Source of the DNA: ZC4RG30 sp035556135
Lineage (GTDB): Bacteria > Pseudomonadota > Gammaproteobacteria > Steroidobacterales > Steroidobacteraceae
Direction: 5' to 3'
DNA: 64,000 nucleotides
Assembly: GCA_035556135.1 (NCBI GenBank)
Contig: DATMFO010000003.1
Span: 1,488,001-1,552,000, forward strand
Shown here: piece after piece, positions 9,094 through 17,977 of the stretch
Numbering within the stretch: position 1 is the stretch's first letter
Layout of the letters: each line of letters starts with the position of its first letter
Notes under the pieces: model-generated
What the model saw: the letters and a program-made list of their open reading frames with translations, nothing else
Database searches by the model: none
What the model was told of the DNA's origin: nothing
Position numbers and translations under genes: made by a program

Positions 9094-9648
9094 GGCAGTT
9101 GCGGGCTGCGTCTGCGGCACGAAGTTGATGAAGGGTGTGGACACCACCGCATCCGGACCCACCGGTCTCGGGGCGCGTTCACCCGAAGGTCCGATGGAAC
9201 GCAGGAAGCGGTACAGCGCACGCACATCCTCGTCGGCCATGTCGCGCAGGTTGAACCAGGGCATGGGAGGCAGGCGCGGTGCGCGCGCGTTGGCCATCCA
9301 CTGCTGCTCGCTCATTTCCTGCACGCTCAGGCGCAGGTTGGTGGGATAGGACACGCCCCATGGACCCTTGAAACCCGTGGTCTTGCCGGTGAGCCAGCGG
9401 TCCTGTGGCACTTCGCCGGCGGCCTCCGCATAACCATCGGTATGGCAGTCGTGGCAGCCGCCCAGCATGGCCACGTAGCGGCCGCGCTCGATGAGCGGAT
9501 CCGCGCGGCCGGCGGGCGTGACCTTGGCGGGGGGTGACGCCAGGTCATTCGCGACCGCCGGCCGCGGCAGGAAAACCGCCAGGACGACCAGTTGCAGGGA
9601 AAGGGTGGCCACGGTGGCAGCCAGCCCGAAGGTGGTGCGATTCATCAT
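9085..9648 (-). CDS. Secreted monohaem cytochrome c
   Basis: 187 residues from ATG 9648, which has GGAGAACA upstream. A signal peptide or anchor covers roughly residues 5-30. One haem-binding site is visible, GGCHDCHTDG, preceded by RGRYVAMLG as in the c-type subunits that accompany periplasmic dehydrogenases. A later methionine in PPMPWFNL is a possible sixth ligand. No dehydrogenase gene is adjacent, so its electron donor is not shown here. The stop codon lies in a short perfect hairpin (9078-9093). Confidence 0.85.
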   Translation of the reverse strand: MMNRTTFGLAATVATLSLQLVVLAVFLPRPAVANDLASPPAKVTPAGRADPLIERGRYVAMLGGCHDCHTDGYAEAAGEVPQDRWLTGKTTGFKGPWGVSYPTNLRLSVQEMSEQQWMANARAPRLPPMPWFNLRDMADEDVRALYRFLRSIGPSGERAPRPVGPDAVVSTPFINFVPQTQPATAAR

Positions 9649-9820
9649 GATTGTTCTCCAGTACTTCCTTGAAGGCCCCGGGAATGCCGTGGCCCGATGG
9701 AAGGCATTGTCTGGATTGCAACCGGTCGGCTCATCGCTCTGAGGGTGCAGGGGGTGTACTCCGGAGAGCCATTGGGGTGGATCGAAGGAGCCATCAGGGA
9801 TGGCTCCGCAGGCAACGCAG

Positions 9821-10209
9821 CTACCTTGTGCTCCGCAAGGTCTCAAGCGCCTCTATGGCGGCCCGCACCCGGGAGGGCAATAACCTTCCCGACGGATAGA
9901 CGATGTTGATCGGCAGCGGCGGCGGCTTGTATGAGGGCAGCAGTTCCACCAGCTGACCGGCGGCGATCGGACCCGCCACCAGGTAATCCGGAACCTGGCA
10001 AATGCCGACGCCCAGCAGCAACGCCTCAAGCAGACTGTTGGTCGCGGACTGCACTTCACCACCAGGGTGTGGCTGGCGGTCAACGTGGCAGTGGCCACCG
10101 TGGTGAACTTGTTGTGGAACTCCGCCTGGTGGCTGGAGACCGCGCCCCGACTGGTGTGAGTGACCTGAAGCAGCGGGCGATCCGGCAGTGTGCCAATTGA
10201 AGGCAACAA
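9821..10209 (-). pseudogene. Decayed LysR-type regulator (effector-domain remnant)
   Basis: The 3' part, ending at a TAG at 9821-9823, translates as the end of a LysR effector-binding domain: ATNSLLEALLLGVGICQVPD, then AAGQLVELLPSY and INIVYPSGRLLPSRVRAAIE. The upstream continuation (FTTVATATLTASHTLVV) is in another frame, so at least one frameshift lies near 10050. The N-terminal helix-turn-helix is absent. The remaining piece covers less than half of a normal ~300-residue regulator and is very probably inactive. Confidence 0.7.
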
Positions 10210-10248
10210 ATAGCACAGCTGACTTCATCTGCCGGGAGGGACCGTGGC

Positions 10249-11145
10249 ATGAAGATCTTGTCGGCAATACTGGGCGTCGCCCTGGTGGCGGAGGGTGGCC
10301 TGGCAATCCACCTGTCGCGCGAGGTCGACGCGGGACAGCAGAAGATCGCCGCTCTTGAAAGCCGTCTTCTGGAACAGCAGGCAGTCTCCCCCATCACGCC
10401 CAGGCCGCCTGGTCAGGCTGCACCCCTTCCAGCCGCGACAGCCCCGCCCCCGGTTGCTTCCGGGCAGCCGCACTCGGCACCGACGCCACCACCGGTGCTG
10501 CTGCCCGACATTGCGACGATGCGTGCGCAGATGTCCAGTCCCGAGGCGAAGGCGCGGCGCAAGGAAACCGGCTACCTTCTGATGCGCTCCTCCAATCCCG
10601 GAGTCGAAGAGGCACTGGGCCTTTCGGCTGCTGAGCTGGAGAAACTGCTGAACCTCCTCGCTGCGCAACAAGAGAGAAGCAGCGAAGTCTTCGACCGGGC
10701 GAGGGAGCAAGGCAACCAGGCCTCCTCCCAGGCCGTCGTGTCGGCTGGCCTTGATGAGCACAGACGTGCGAGCGAGGCAGAGTTGCAGGAACTGCTGGGA
10801 GCCAAGTACCCGCAATGGCAGGATTACGAGCGAACCCGTGCCGCCTGGTCACAGGGAAGAGACCTTCGCGCCGTCCTGGATGCCGCCGGCACACCCTTCA
10901 CTCCCACGCAGGAACGCGCGGTGATCAGCGCACTCGCCGCCGAGCAGCGCAGCTTCAACCAGTCCCGCGAGGGAGCCACTCAGCCTGTTTCGGCAAATTC
11001 ACCCGAGCGCCGGCAGCGCCGGCTGGATGCAGCGGCGCCGCATTTGTCCCCGCAACAGCTTGAGAGCTACCGTGAAATGCTCGATCGGGCAGCGGCGCAG
11101 GAACGGGTACTTGTGCCGCAGCTTCCGGTGTCGAATCCGCGCTGA
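10249..11145 (+). CDS. Membrane-anchored coiled-coil protein (paralogue family, copy 2)
   Basis: 298 residues with an N-terminal hydrophobic anchor (about residues 3-20), a short coiled segment (SREVDAGQQKIAALESRLLE), a Pro/Ala-rich linker near residues 50-85, and a helical domain. LGLSAAELEKLLNLLAAQQE, LGAKYPQWQDYERT and the final LSPQQLESYREMLD line up with the gene at 4730-5752. Probably a periplasmic protein tethered to the inner membrane. A GGGAGGGACC segment precedes the ATG. No function is known to me. Confidence 0.8.
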   Translation: MKILSAILGVALVAEGGLAIHLSREVDAGQQKIAALESRLLEQQAVSPITPRPPGQAAPLPAATAPPPVASGQPHSAPTPPPVLLPDIATMRAQMSSPEAKARRKETGYLLMRSSNPGVEEALGLSAAELEKLLNLLAAQQERSSEVFDRAREQGNQASSQAVVSAGLDEHRRASEAELQELLGAKYPQWQDYERTRAAWSQGRDLRAVLDAAGTPFTPTQERAVISALAAEQRSFNQSREGATQPVSANSPERRQRRLDAAAPHLSPQQLESYREMLDRAAAQERVLVPQLPVSNPR

Positions 11146-11182
11146 GTGCTTTTCACGTGGAACCCGGCTGAACTGGTTGGCG

Positions 11183-12670
11183 CTACTTCCCTATGGTCCG
11201 CATCAAGTCGGCCCTGGTCTGCCGTGTCGTGGAATTATGAATCGACACATAGGTATCGAAATCCAGCCCCAGCCGATCGACATGCTGGGCCAGCGACTTC
11301 GTGAACGGATTCGCCTGCTGCCCTGACGCCGGCAGCGTGAAGTCGGCCTGGAACAGCACTCGCGCGCTGGGCAGGAGCGCCACGACGATGCCATCGGAGT
11401 GCACAGACTCAATGTCCGTATCCTGAATGTGATAGAGCTCCAGGCGCTGCTTGCCATCCGAGAACACGCGCATCGGCCCGGTGCCCTCGACCTTCACGGT
11501 CCGGTTCGAGCGCGCCAGGCGATCTCCCAGCAGGGTGCGCGGCGCATTGAAGATCTCCTCGAAGTACGCCACGTTGTTGTCATGGGTCACGATCGTCGCG
11601 CCCACGGCGGCGAGCGGCGCGATGCCGCTGGAGTGATCGGAGTGGGGATGCGAATTCACGACATAGGCGATGGGCTTGGTCGGGAACAGCCGCCGGACTT
11701 CCGCCAGGATGGCCTCGCCGCGTGCCAGATTCTGGCCAGCCTCGACGACGACGATGTAGTCGTTGAACTCAACCGCCAGCGAATTGTAGGCACCGTTGAT
11801 CTGGTAGACGCCGTCGGCCAGTCGAGTCGAGGCGGGTGCGGGTGCCGCAGCAGCGCCGGGCGCGCCACCGGGAGGGCCACCGGCGGGCGGCGCTCCGCCC
11901 GGAGGACCGCCCGCGCGAGCCGGTCCACCCGCAGCCGCCGGCGCCGCCAGCAGCTGGGCGAGATCATTCGGATTCGCCCGGACGTTCGTCACCAGGACCT
12001 TGAAGTAGGGCCACCCGCCCCGCTCCTGCACCATGTTGGTCGGAACCTTCAGGCCACCGAAATCCCGATAGCCGCTGTACACCGACTCAACCTTCATGTC
12101 GCCGAGCATGTCGTGCTCGACCCAGGTCTCCACACGCTCGATCAGCCCCTCGGCATTGATGTAGCCGTTGACGACATACGACACGCCGGACGGCGACTTC
12201 GGTGTTGCCGGCGACCAGCTCACGACGGTCATGTTGCGACCATGCACTCGCTCCACATGCGTTGTGGCGCTGTTGGCTGCCGCACCCTTGAGAAAGCCCC
12301 ACGGGGTGAGCCAGTAATCCAGCTGCTGCGACCAGCCCGTGCTCTGCGGAGTGACGGCACGATTGAAGCGACCAGCCACCGGCGCACCGCCGAACAGGCC
12401 CTGGTTGTTCGTGTCGCCCGTGGCACGTGTGGACACGGCACCCAGGTCAATGGCCTGCGTGAAATTGGCCACCGCGCGGAACGGCCAGGGGCCGGCGATG
12501 CTGCGGGTCTGCAGGAAGTTCACATCCGCGGCAGTTCCGGAAAGGACGATGCCCCTCAGGTTGCCAGCACCCATTGCCGTGGTCGTGCGACTGATGACAC
12601 TGCCGGCGTCCTGCGCCAGTGCATTTGCCGCAAATACCAACGCCGCCACACCCAGGACTCTCGCGATCAT
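11183..12670 (-). CDS. Secreted metallo-beta-lactamase-fold hydrolase
   Basis: About 495 residues from ATG 12670, which has GGAG eight bases upstream; the ATG at 12694 lacks a good site. A signal peptide (VLGVAALVFAANALAQ) is followed by a ~250-residue N-terminal region, a Gly/Pro/Ala-rich linker, and a C-terminal MBL domain with the zinc signature VNSHPHSDHSSGI. Downstream blocks (LFQADFTLP) fit the second metal site. The family covers many hydrolases, so the substrate is open. It is convergent with the coiled-coil gene and divergent from the sugar dehydrogenase. Confidence 0.85.
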   Translation of the reverse strand: MIARVLGVAALVFAANALAQDAGSVISRTTTAMGAGNLRGIVLSGTAADVNFLQTRSIAGPWPFRAVANFTQAIDLGAVSTRATGDTNNQGLFGGAPVAGRFNRAVTPQSTGWSQQLDYWLTPWGFLKGAAANSATTHVERVHGRNMTVVSWSPATPKSPSGVSYVVNGYINAEGLIERVETWVEHDMLGDMKVESVYSGYRDFGGLKVPTNMVQERGGWPYFKVLVTNVRANPNDLAQLLAAPAAAGGPARAGGPPGGAPPAGGPPGGAPGAAAAPAPASTRLADGVYQINGAYNSLAVEFNDYIVVVEAGQNLARGEAILAEVRRLFPTKPIAYVVNSHPHSDHSSGIAPLAAVGATIVTHDNNVAYFEEIFNAPRTLLGDRLARSNRTVKVEGTGPMRVFSDGKQRLELYHIQDTDIESVHSDGIVVALLPSARVLFQADFTLPASGQQANPFTKSLAQHVDRLGLDFDTYVSIHNSTTRQTRADLMRTIGK

Positions 12671-12872
12671 CTTGCTGCTCCCCAAGGTTTCCATACCGGG
12701 TCTCGGACCGGCTTTGTGAGGGCCACAGGCTAACGCCTATGGGTCGGCCCCGCTACTGCCCCAATATTGCAGTCGATTCACTGTCATCTCCCCGGGGAAT
12801 GAAGTTCGGGCAGCATCACTTCGATGAGCCGCGTTGTATTGACGGCGGCCACTTGCTGTCTTGCCTTTGACG

Positions 12873-12890
12873 TGCGGACTGGCGTCCGCA
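12873..12890. promoter_or_regulatory. Inverted repeat upstream of sugar dehydrogenase
   Basis: TGCGGAC, loop TGGC, GTCCGCA: a perfect seven-base stem about 70 bases before the dehydrogenase start, in the 290-base divergent space. It could be an operator or an mRNA hairpin. No T-tract follows. The rest of this spacer shows no gene I can support. Confidence 0.35.
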
Positions 12891-12960
12891 GAGGAATAGA
12901 TGCCGCGGCAACTCATGCGTTGCCAATGCCGGTGCAGGAAAGCCAGAGTAGACTCGGCCG

Positions 12961-14214
12961 ATGCGCGCCATTACCTGCTTCTTGGCCGTCGGACTGGCAG
13001 CCCTGTCTGCCTATCCCGCCAAGGCGCAGCAGACCGTCGCATTCGCACGGGGCGTGCCAGTCGCGCCAACCGGGCTTGAAGGGAAACCACTGGGCGCCGG
13101 CCCCTGGATCTACCGGACTGCCGAAGGCATGGACGTGGCAGTCAGCGTCCTTGCCAGGCTTGAATGGCCCTACGCAATGGCCTTCCTCCCCAGTGGCGAT
13201 CTGCTCGTGACCACCCGCAAGGGCGAGCTGCGCATGGTGCGCGAGGGCAAGCTTCTGCCCCAGCCCATCACGGGCGGACCCGCTGCCCTGTTCCGCGGCA
13301 ACAGCGGCACGCTGGGCGCCGTGCACGGTTATACCAGTCTCACCGTGCACCCGGAATTTGCACGCAACGGCCTGGTCTATTTCGCCGCGAACAAGCCGGA
13401 CGGTGATGCCTACGCTGGCGTGATCGTGCGCGCGCGTCTCGACGGCATGCAGCTCGTCGATGTCACGGAGTTGCTGGCTGGCGAAGGCATCCGCGGCGCC
13501 AGCGCGCTGGCCATGACCCCGGACGGCTTGCTCTGGGTTGCCTCTGGCGGCGACCTCGCCGCGCAGGACCCGAAGGTGCTGGCGGGCAAGGTGCTGCGCC
13601 TCACGGACGACGGCAAACCGGCACCCGGCAATCCCTTTATCGGCAAGGAAGGTTACCGCCCGGAAATCTATTCGATGGGCCATCGCGCCGCGCTGGGACT
13701 CACGGTGCATCCCGTCACCCATGAGGTGTACCTGGCGGAGATGGGGCCCAACGGCGGCGACGAAATCAACCACATCGTCGCCGGCCGCAACTACGGCTGG
13801 CCACTCGTCAGCCTGGGGCGCACCTACCCCGGCCCATGGCAGAACAAAGCCAACATTCCGACGCACGAGGGATTCGAGCCGCCGATCGTCTACTGGACGC
13901 CATCGATTTCGGTGAGCGGACTGACCTTCTACACCGGAGATGCTCTTCGGAAATGGAAAGGAGACCTGTTCGTCGGTGGCCTCCGCACGGGCGAAGTCCC
14001 GGGCACGGGGCGCGTTGACCGCGTGCTGCTGAATGAGAAGATGGAAGAACTGCGCCGCGAGTCACTGCTCGTCGACCTGCATCAGCGGATGCGCGACGTG
14101 AAGCAGGCGCCGGATGGATCGCTTTACATTCTCACGGATCAGGAGGATGGAGCGATCCTTGTCGTCCGGCCGGCCGGCCAGCCAGCCAGCCAGCCAGCCA
14201 GTGAAGGTCATTGA
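12961..14214 (+). CDS. Secreted PQQ-type sugar dehydrogenase (aldose/sorbosone dehydrogenase family)
   Basis: 417 residues with a signal peptide ending near PAKAQQ. The body is the six-bladed propeller seen in soluble aldose and sorbosone dehydrogenases: LEWPYAMAFLPSGDLLVTTR, GLVYFAANK, MGHRAALGLTVHP, EMGPNGGDEIN, GRNYGWPLVSLG and PDGSLYILTDQEDG are family blocks. These enzymes oxidise aldoses in the periplasm with PQQ, calcium and a cytochrome or quinone acceptor. No PQQ synthesis genes lie in the window. The C-terminal tail is encoded by a tetranucleotide repeat and is variable in principle. Confidence 0.9.
   Translation: MRAITCFLAVGLAALSAYPAKAQQTVAFARGVPVAPTGLEGKPLGAGPWIYRTAEGMDVAVSVLARLEWPYAMAFLPSGDLLVTTRKGELRMVREGKLLPQPITGGPAALFRGNSGTLGAVHGYTSLTVHPEFARNGLVYFAANKPDGDAYAGVIVRARLDGMQLVDVTELLAGEGIRGASALAMTPDGLLWVASGGDLAAQDPKVLAGKVLRLTDDGKPAPGNPFIGKEGYRPEIYSMGHRAALGLTVHPVTHEVYLAEMGPNGGDEINHIVAGRNYGWPLVSLGRTYPGPWQNKANIPTHEGFEPPIVYWTPSISVSGLTFYTGDALRKWKGDLFVGGLRTGEVPGTGRVDRVLLNEKMEELRRESLLVDLHQRMRDVKQAPDGSLYILTDQEDGAILVVRPAGQPASQPASEGH
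14166..14201. repeat. Tetranucleotide tandem repeat in coding sequence
   Basis: Three CCGG units run straight into six CCAG units just before the stop of the sugar dehydrogenase, encoding the PAGQPASQPAS tail. A four-base unit shifts the frame whenever a unit is gained or lost, which would change only the last few residues and the distance to the next gene. Confidence 0.85.
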
Positions 14215-14231
14215 ATGAGAATGGAGGTCCG

Positions 14232-14915
14232 ATGAAATCCGCAAAGCCTGTTCTTCTGCCACTCGCCCTCATCACGCTGTTCGCTTCAAGTGCACAGCAG
14301 GCGGCACAGCCGCAACAGCCACCACAGCCTCAAGGCCCACAGGCGCCGATGAGTTTCTTCGTGACCAGCGTCGGCAAGGGTGACGGTGGCAACCTGGGCG
14401 GCCTCGCAGGTGCTGATGCGCATTGCCAGACCCTCGCCGCCGCGGTCGGCCGGGGCAATGTGACCTGGCGGGCTTACCTCAGTGCCGCCGCCCAGGGCCC
14501 GAATCCCGTCGTGAACGCCCGCGATCGCATCGGTCGTGGCCCATGGTTCAACGCGCGGGGGGCGCTGATCGCTTCCAGCGTCGAAGATCTCCACGAGGAC
14601 CGCAACAACATCCGCAAGCCGGCAGCGCTCAACGAGAAGGGCGAGGAGGTCAAGGGATCCGGCGATACGCCCAACCAGCATGACATGCTCACCGGTTCGG
14701 ACTCCGCTGGCCGCCTGGTACCTGGCAATGCCGCGCTCACCACGTGCAACAACTGGACGAGCAACTCCACCGGCAACGCCGTGGTCGGGCACCACGACCG
14801 TCTGGGCGGCGCAAGCGCTTCGTGGAATTCCGTCCACAGCACGCGCAGCTGCAGCCAGCCGGATCTGGTGGCCACGGGCGGGGCAGGACTCTTCTACTGC
14901 TTCGCGGTCCAGTAG
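14232..14915 (+). CDS. Secreted hypothetical protein, lectin-like
   Basis: 227 residues from ATG 14232, preceded by GGAGG. A signal peptide is followed by a Gln/Pro-rich stretch (residues ~20-40) and a globular domain with paired cysteines: GGLAGADAHCQTLAAAVG, then LTTCNNWTSN, STRSCSQPDL and a final LFYCFAVQ. The GADxxC opening, Trp-rich middle and C-terminal Cys pairs recall DUF1554 or C-type-lectin/endostatin-like secreted domains; this is a fold-level impression only. It lies 17 bases after the sugar dehydrogenase and may be co-transcribed. Confidence 0.65.
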   Translation: MKSAKPVLLPLALITLFASSAQQAAQPQQPPQPQGPQAPMSFFVTSVGKGDGGNLGGLAGADAHCQTLAAAVGRGNVTWRAYLSAAAQGPNPVVNARDRIGRGPWFNARGALIASSVEDLHEDRNNIRKPAALNEKGEEVKGSGDTPNQHDMLTGSDSAGRLVPGNAALTTCNNWTSNSTGNAVVGHHDRLGGASASWNSVHSTRSCSQPDLVATGGAGLFYCFAVQ

Positions 14916-14964
14916 CCCGAATGTTCGTGATCGAGTCTCATCAACAGAAACAAAGGGGACGGAA

Positions 14965-15402
14965 ATGGCAAAATACAATGCAGGCTGCGAGCACGTACAC
15001 GTCACCATCAACGCTGAACCGATCGACAACCATGAATGCCATTGCAACGTGTGCAAGACCGTGACGGGACAGCACACCACGCATGTCGCGTTCTTCAACT
15101 ATGCCGACGTGAAAGTCGACCACCCCGAGAAGATCAAGCGGGTGCCGTTCAACAAGGACAACCCGAACGGACCGCTGGAGATCTGCCTTTGCACCGAGTG
15201 CAACGCAGTGCTGATGCTCGATGACAAGCAGAAGCGGATCCGGGTGGGAGTGCCGAACATCATGGGATATGGGCCCGGGTTCCCGAAGGCGACGTACCAT
15301 GCATTCTGGGATGAGTCGAAGGGATACCCGAAGCCCGACGACGGACGACCGGTGCATGCCGGCCTGCGCCCGGAGTTCGCATGGCCGAAATCGGCTGCAT
15401 GA
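14965..15402 (+). CDS. GFA/CENP-V-like zinc protein
   Basis: 145 residues from ATG 14965. The zinc-binding pattern of the glutathione-dependent formaldehyde-activating (GFA/CENP-V) family is visible: an N-terminal Cys-plus-His region (AGCEHVHV), ECHCNVCKTVTG and CLCTECNAVL. Family members include S-(hydroxymethyl)glutathione synthase; most homologues have no proven activity. The C-terminal ~45 residues (GPGFPKATYHAFWDESKGY) are less usual for the family. Confidence 0.75.
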   Translation: MAKYNAGCEHVHVTINAEPIDNHECHCNVCKTVTGQHTTHVAFFNYADVKVDHPEKIKRVPFNKDNPNGPLEICLCTECNAVLMLDDKQKRIRVGVPNIMGYGPGFPKATYHAFWDESKGYPKPDDGRPVHAGLRPEFAWPKSAA

Positions 15403-15506
15403 GGCGGCGGGGGCCGGTTCAGGCCTGAGAGGCATCCTGCGTCGACGCGCGAGCCGGGTTCATTCTCCCACTGGCGTCATGCGGGCGCAGGATTTATCGT
15501 GGCGCC

Positions 15507-16358
15507 ATGCGTCTGCCCACCCGCTGGCTGCCCGCTTGGCTATTCGCCTTCTGTGCGGCGGCAGTGCTGGGTGCATCCCTGACCCCCGCTCCCAGATTCC
15601 AGGAACCTCTGCCCTTCCGCGAATATCCGAGCTTCGAAGGCGACGACGCCGCGGCACCGCTCCCTGACGATTGGGAAGAACCTGCCGAGGTGGTGGTGGG
15701 CCGGCTGATGTACCCGAGTGCCGGCGGCCGCCGCGGATTCAACGACTGGCACCACGGCAACACTGGCTGGACCGACGACTACCCGCGCGGTGATCGCAAG
15801 CTGGTCCAGATGCTCCGTCGCAATACCCGCATCAACGTGCGCGCTGTCGAGCAGCCGGTAAGCCTGGACGACGGCGATGACATCTTCTACTGGCCTTTCC
15901 TCATCGCCGGCATGGCCCAGTCATGGACGCTGACGGATGCGCAGGCTGCCACGTTGCGCGAATACCTGGATCGCGGCGGCTTCCTCTTCTGCGACAGCTT
16001 CTTCAATGAGGACAGCTGGTATTACTATGAGGAAAGCATGCGGCGCGTTTTTCCCGACCGCGAAATCCGCGACCTCACCGACGAGGAAATCATCTTCCAC
16101 GTCGCCTTTGAACTCCCGGGCATGACCAAGGTAGCCATTCCCCATATCAGGGAGGCGCTCAGCGGATTCAAGATGGGCGGACCGCCGCATTGGCGGGGCG
16201 TATTCGACGACTCCGGCCGCCTGATGGTGCTGATCGCGCACAACAACGACGTGGGCGACGGGTGGCAGTGGGCGGATGATCCCCGCTACCCGGGCGACGA
16301 GGCGAACCGCGCGCTGCGGATCGGTTCGAACGTGGCGGTGTACGCACTTACGCATTGA
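15507..16358 (+). CDS. DUF4159 domain protein, secreted
   Basis: 283 residues with an N-terminal signal or anchor (WLPAWLFAFCAAAVLGASL). The DUF4159 domain fills the remainder: FYWPFLIAG, LREYLDRGGFLFCDSFF, and a C-terminal GVFDDSGRLMVLIAHNNDVG block. DUF4159 proteins have a class I glutamine amidotransferase-like fold and often sit near MoxR and BatA genes, which are not present here. Its stop overlaps the TTG start of the dimethylargininase gene, so the two are translationally coupled. Confidence 0.85.
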   Translation: MRLPTRWLPAWLFAFCAAAVLGASLTPAPRFQEPLPFREYPSFEGDDAAAPLPDDWEEPAEVVVGRLMYPSAGGRRGFNDWHHGNTGWTDDYPRGDRKLVQMLRRNTRINVRAVEQPVSLDDGDDIFYWPFLIAGMAQSWTLTDAQAATLREYLDRGGFLFCDSFFNEDSWYYYEESMRRVFPDREIRDLTDEEIIFHVAFELPGMTKVAIPHIREALSGFKMGGPPHWRGVFDDSGRLMVLIAHNNDVGDGWQWADDPRYPGDEANRALRIGSNVAVYALTH

Positions 16359-17176
16359 AGCCTTTCGAGTTCAATCGCGCACTGGTCCGCACGCCATCCG
16401 CGAGCGTGGTACATGGTTTGCGGGTGGGGGGCGGCCCCGACCCTTCCCTGGGAGGCATCAGGCGCGAGCATGCGGACTACGTGGCAGCGCTTGAGACTGC
16501 CGGGCTGGCTGTGACTGTCCTGCCTCCGCTCGAAGAGTTTCCGGATTCTCTCTTCGTCGAGGATCCGGCCCTGGTCTTATCGAGGGGCGCCATCCTGTTG
16601 TGCCCGGGCGCGCCTGCCCGGCGAGGTGAAGGGGCTGCACTCGAACCGCAACTTCGCGGGCGTTTCGACCCACTGTTCGTACTGGCGGAGGGACACGTCG
16701 ACGGCGGAGACGTGCTGATAACGCCGGAGATGACGTTCATCGGCCTGTCAGCGCGCACGAATTCCGCCGGCGCTGGGGCGCTGGTCGACCTGCTGGCAAG
16801 ACTCGGCTGCCGCGGGCGAGTGGTCCATGCCTCGTCAGAAGCGCTTCACCTCAAATCGGCCTGCTCGCTGCTCGACGCAGAAACCATCCTCGCCACGCCG
16901 GCGCTCGCCGATTCCGGGATATTCGATGGGTTCCATGTCATCACTGTGCCAGAAGGCGAGGAGTACGCCGCCAACAGCCTGCGATTGAACGACTCTGTCC
17001 TCGCCAGCGCAGCCTGCCCCCGCACACTCGACTTGCTGGACCAGCAGGGATTCAACGTGCTGGCGCTGCAGACAACGGAGATCAGCAAGGTGGATGCCGG
17101 ACTGAGCTGCATGTCCCTGCGATGGAACGTTGCCTGGCCGTCGGCAGCGCGATCGCAAAAGCCGCAGACAACCTGA
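16355..17176 (+). CDS. Dimethylargininase-like protein (DDAH, guanidino-modifying family)
   Basis: 273 residues starting with TTG at 16355 inside the previous stop codon (TTGA overlap). Motifs of N(omega),N(omega)-dimethylarginine dimethylaminohydrolase are present: FPDSLFVEDPALVL (substrate-binding Asp/Glu loop), AEGHVDGGDVL (catalytic His), and the C-terminal nucleophile region DAGLSCMSLRW. The enzyme would turn methylated arginines into citrulline plus methylamines. A PRMT-type arginine methyltransferase is not visible here, so the substrate may be free methylarginine from protein turnover. Confidence 0.85.
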   Translation: MKPFEFNRALVRTPSASVVHGLRVGGGPDPSLGGIRREHADYVAALETAGLAVTVLPPLEEFPDSLFVEDPALVLSRGAILLCPGAPARRGEGAALEPQLRGRFDPLFVLAEGHVDGGDVLITPEMTFIGLSARTNSAGAGALVDLLARLGCRGRVVHASSEALHLKSACSLLDAETILATPALADSGIFDGFHVITVPEGEEYAANSLRLNDSVLASAACPRTLDLLDQQGFNVLALQTTEISKVDAGLSCMSLRWNVAWPSAARSQKPQTT

Positions 17177-17269
17177 GTCCTACGGCGCCCCGGATACGGC
17201 GGCCACAGGTCGCGACCGTGCGCTCACTCGCCGCTGCCCGTTTGGCCCTCTGGGCCTCCTGCCGGGCCG

Positions 17270-17881
17270 TCAGGTGGCTTCGGCCTGCCTGAAGAACCGC
17301 ATGAGCAGCCACAGGGAACCCGTGGCCGTGACGATCCACAGCGCGCCGAAGGGCAGCAGCCAGGGGAACATGTAGATCGCGATGATGATCGGGTCGATGA
17401 GTCCATTGGCGATCAGGAAGCGCCGCAACCACCGGCGGGACGTATCGCCCGCAAAGGCCCCGGCAGCGAGCAGTGTCGAGAGACCCATCAGGATGTACCC
17501 GACGCCATCGATCACCCATATGAAGGTGCCTGGCGAGACTGTGAGCCACTGCAATGAGGCCACATCTCCTGCCAGCTTGGCCGGAACCACCACGGCAAGC
17601 TGCACCGGATAGACCACAAGCACGAGCACCGCGTACATGATGGCGAGGGCCGCCGCGCATTGCGTCCAGATGCGCCGCCCAGGCTCGACGCAGTGGTGCA
17701 AGGCAACCATGGTCAGCACGAACGGCACTGGGATACCCATCGAGAAGCCGAATATCAGGATCTCGTCCCACGGAAAGGCGAGCCAGCCGGCAAGCTGCAG
17801 CAGCTGGACCACGCTGTAGCCCGCGGCTGTTGCCAATGCGGCAAGCGCGGACCAGAAGCCGATGGTCCGCGCCGTGGCCAT
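17270..17881 (-). CDS. Integral membrane protein, unknown function
   Basis: 203 residues from ATG 17881, which has GGGGAGCAGGG upstream; an in-frame start at 17911 would add ten residues. About six hydrophobic segments are spread through the length with short loops (WDEILIFGFSMGIPVP, FIWVIDGVGYILMGLSTLLA, FPWLLPFGALWIVTA). I do not recognise the family. It is convergent with the dimethylargininase gene; the 93-base spacer holds a weak GGCCC-TCT-GGGCC hairpin only. Confidence 0.75.
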   Translation of the reverse strand: MATARTIGFWSALAALATAAGYSVVQLLQLAGWLAFPWDEILIFGFSMGIPVPFVLTMVALHHCVEPGRRIWTQCAAALAIMYAVLVLVVYPVQLAVVVPAKLAGDVASLQWLTVSPGTFIWVIDGVGYILMGLSTLLAAGAFAGDTSRRWLRRFLIANGLIDPIIIAIYMFPWLLPFGALWIVTATGSLWLLMRFFRQAEAT

Positions 17882-17977
17882 TCCCTGCTCCCCTCGTCCT
17901 GACTCGACCATTGCGGCGATGCTGCCGCCAACACGCAGCCGGGACGATCCGCAGAAGTACCTAGCGGCGCGGGCGCG

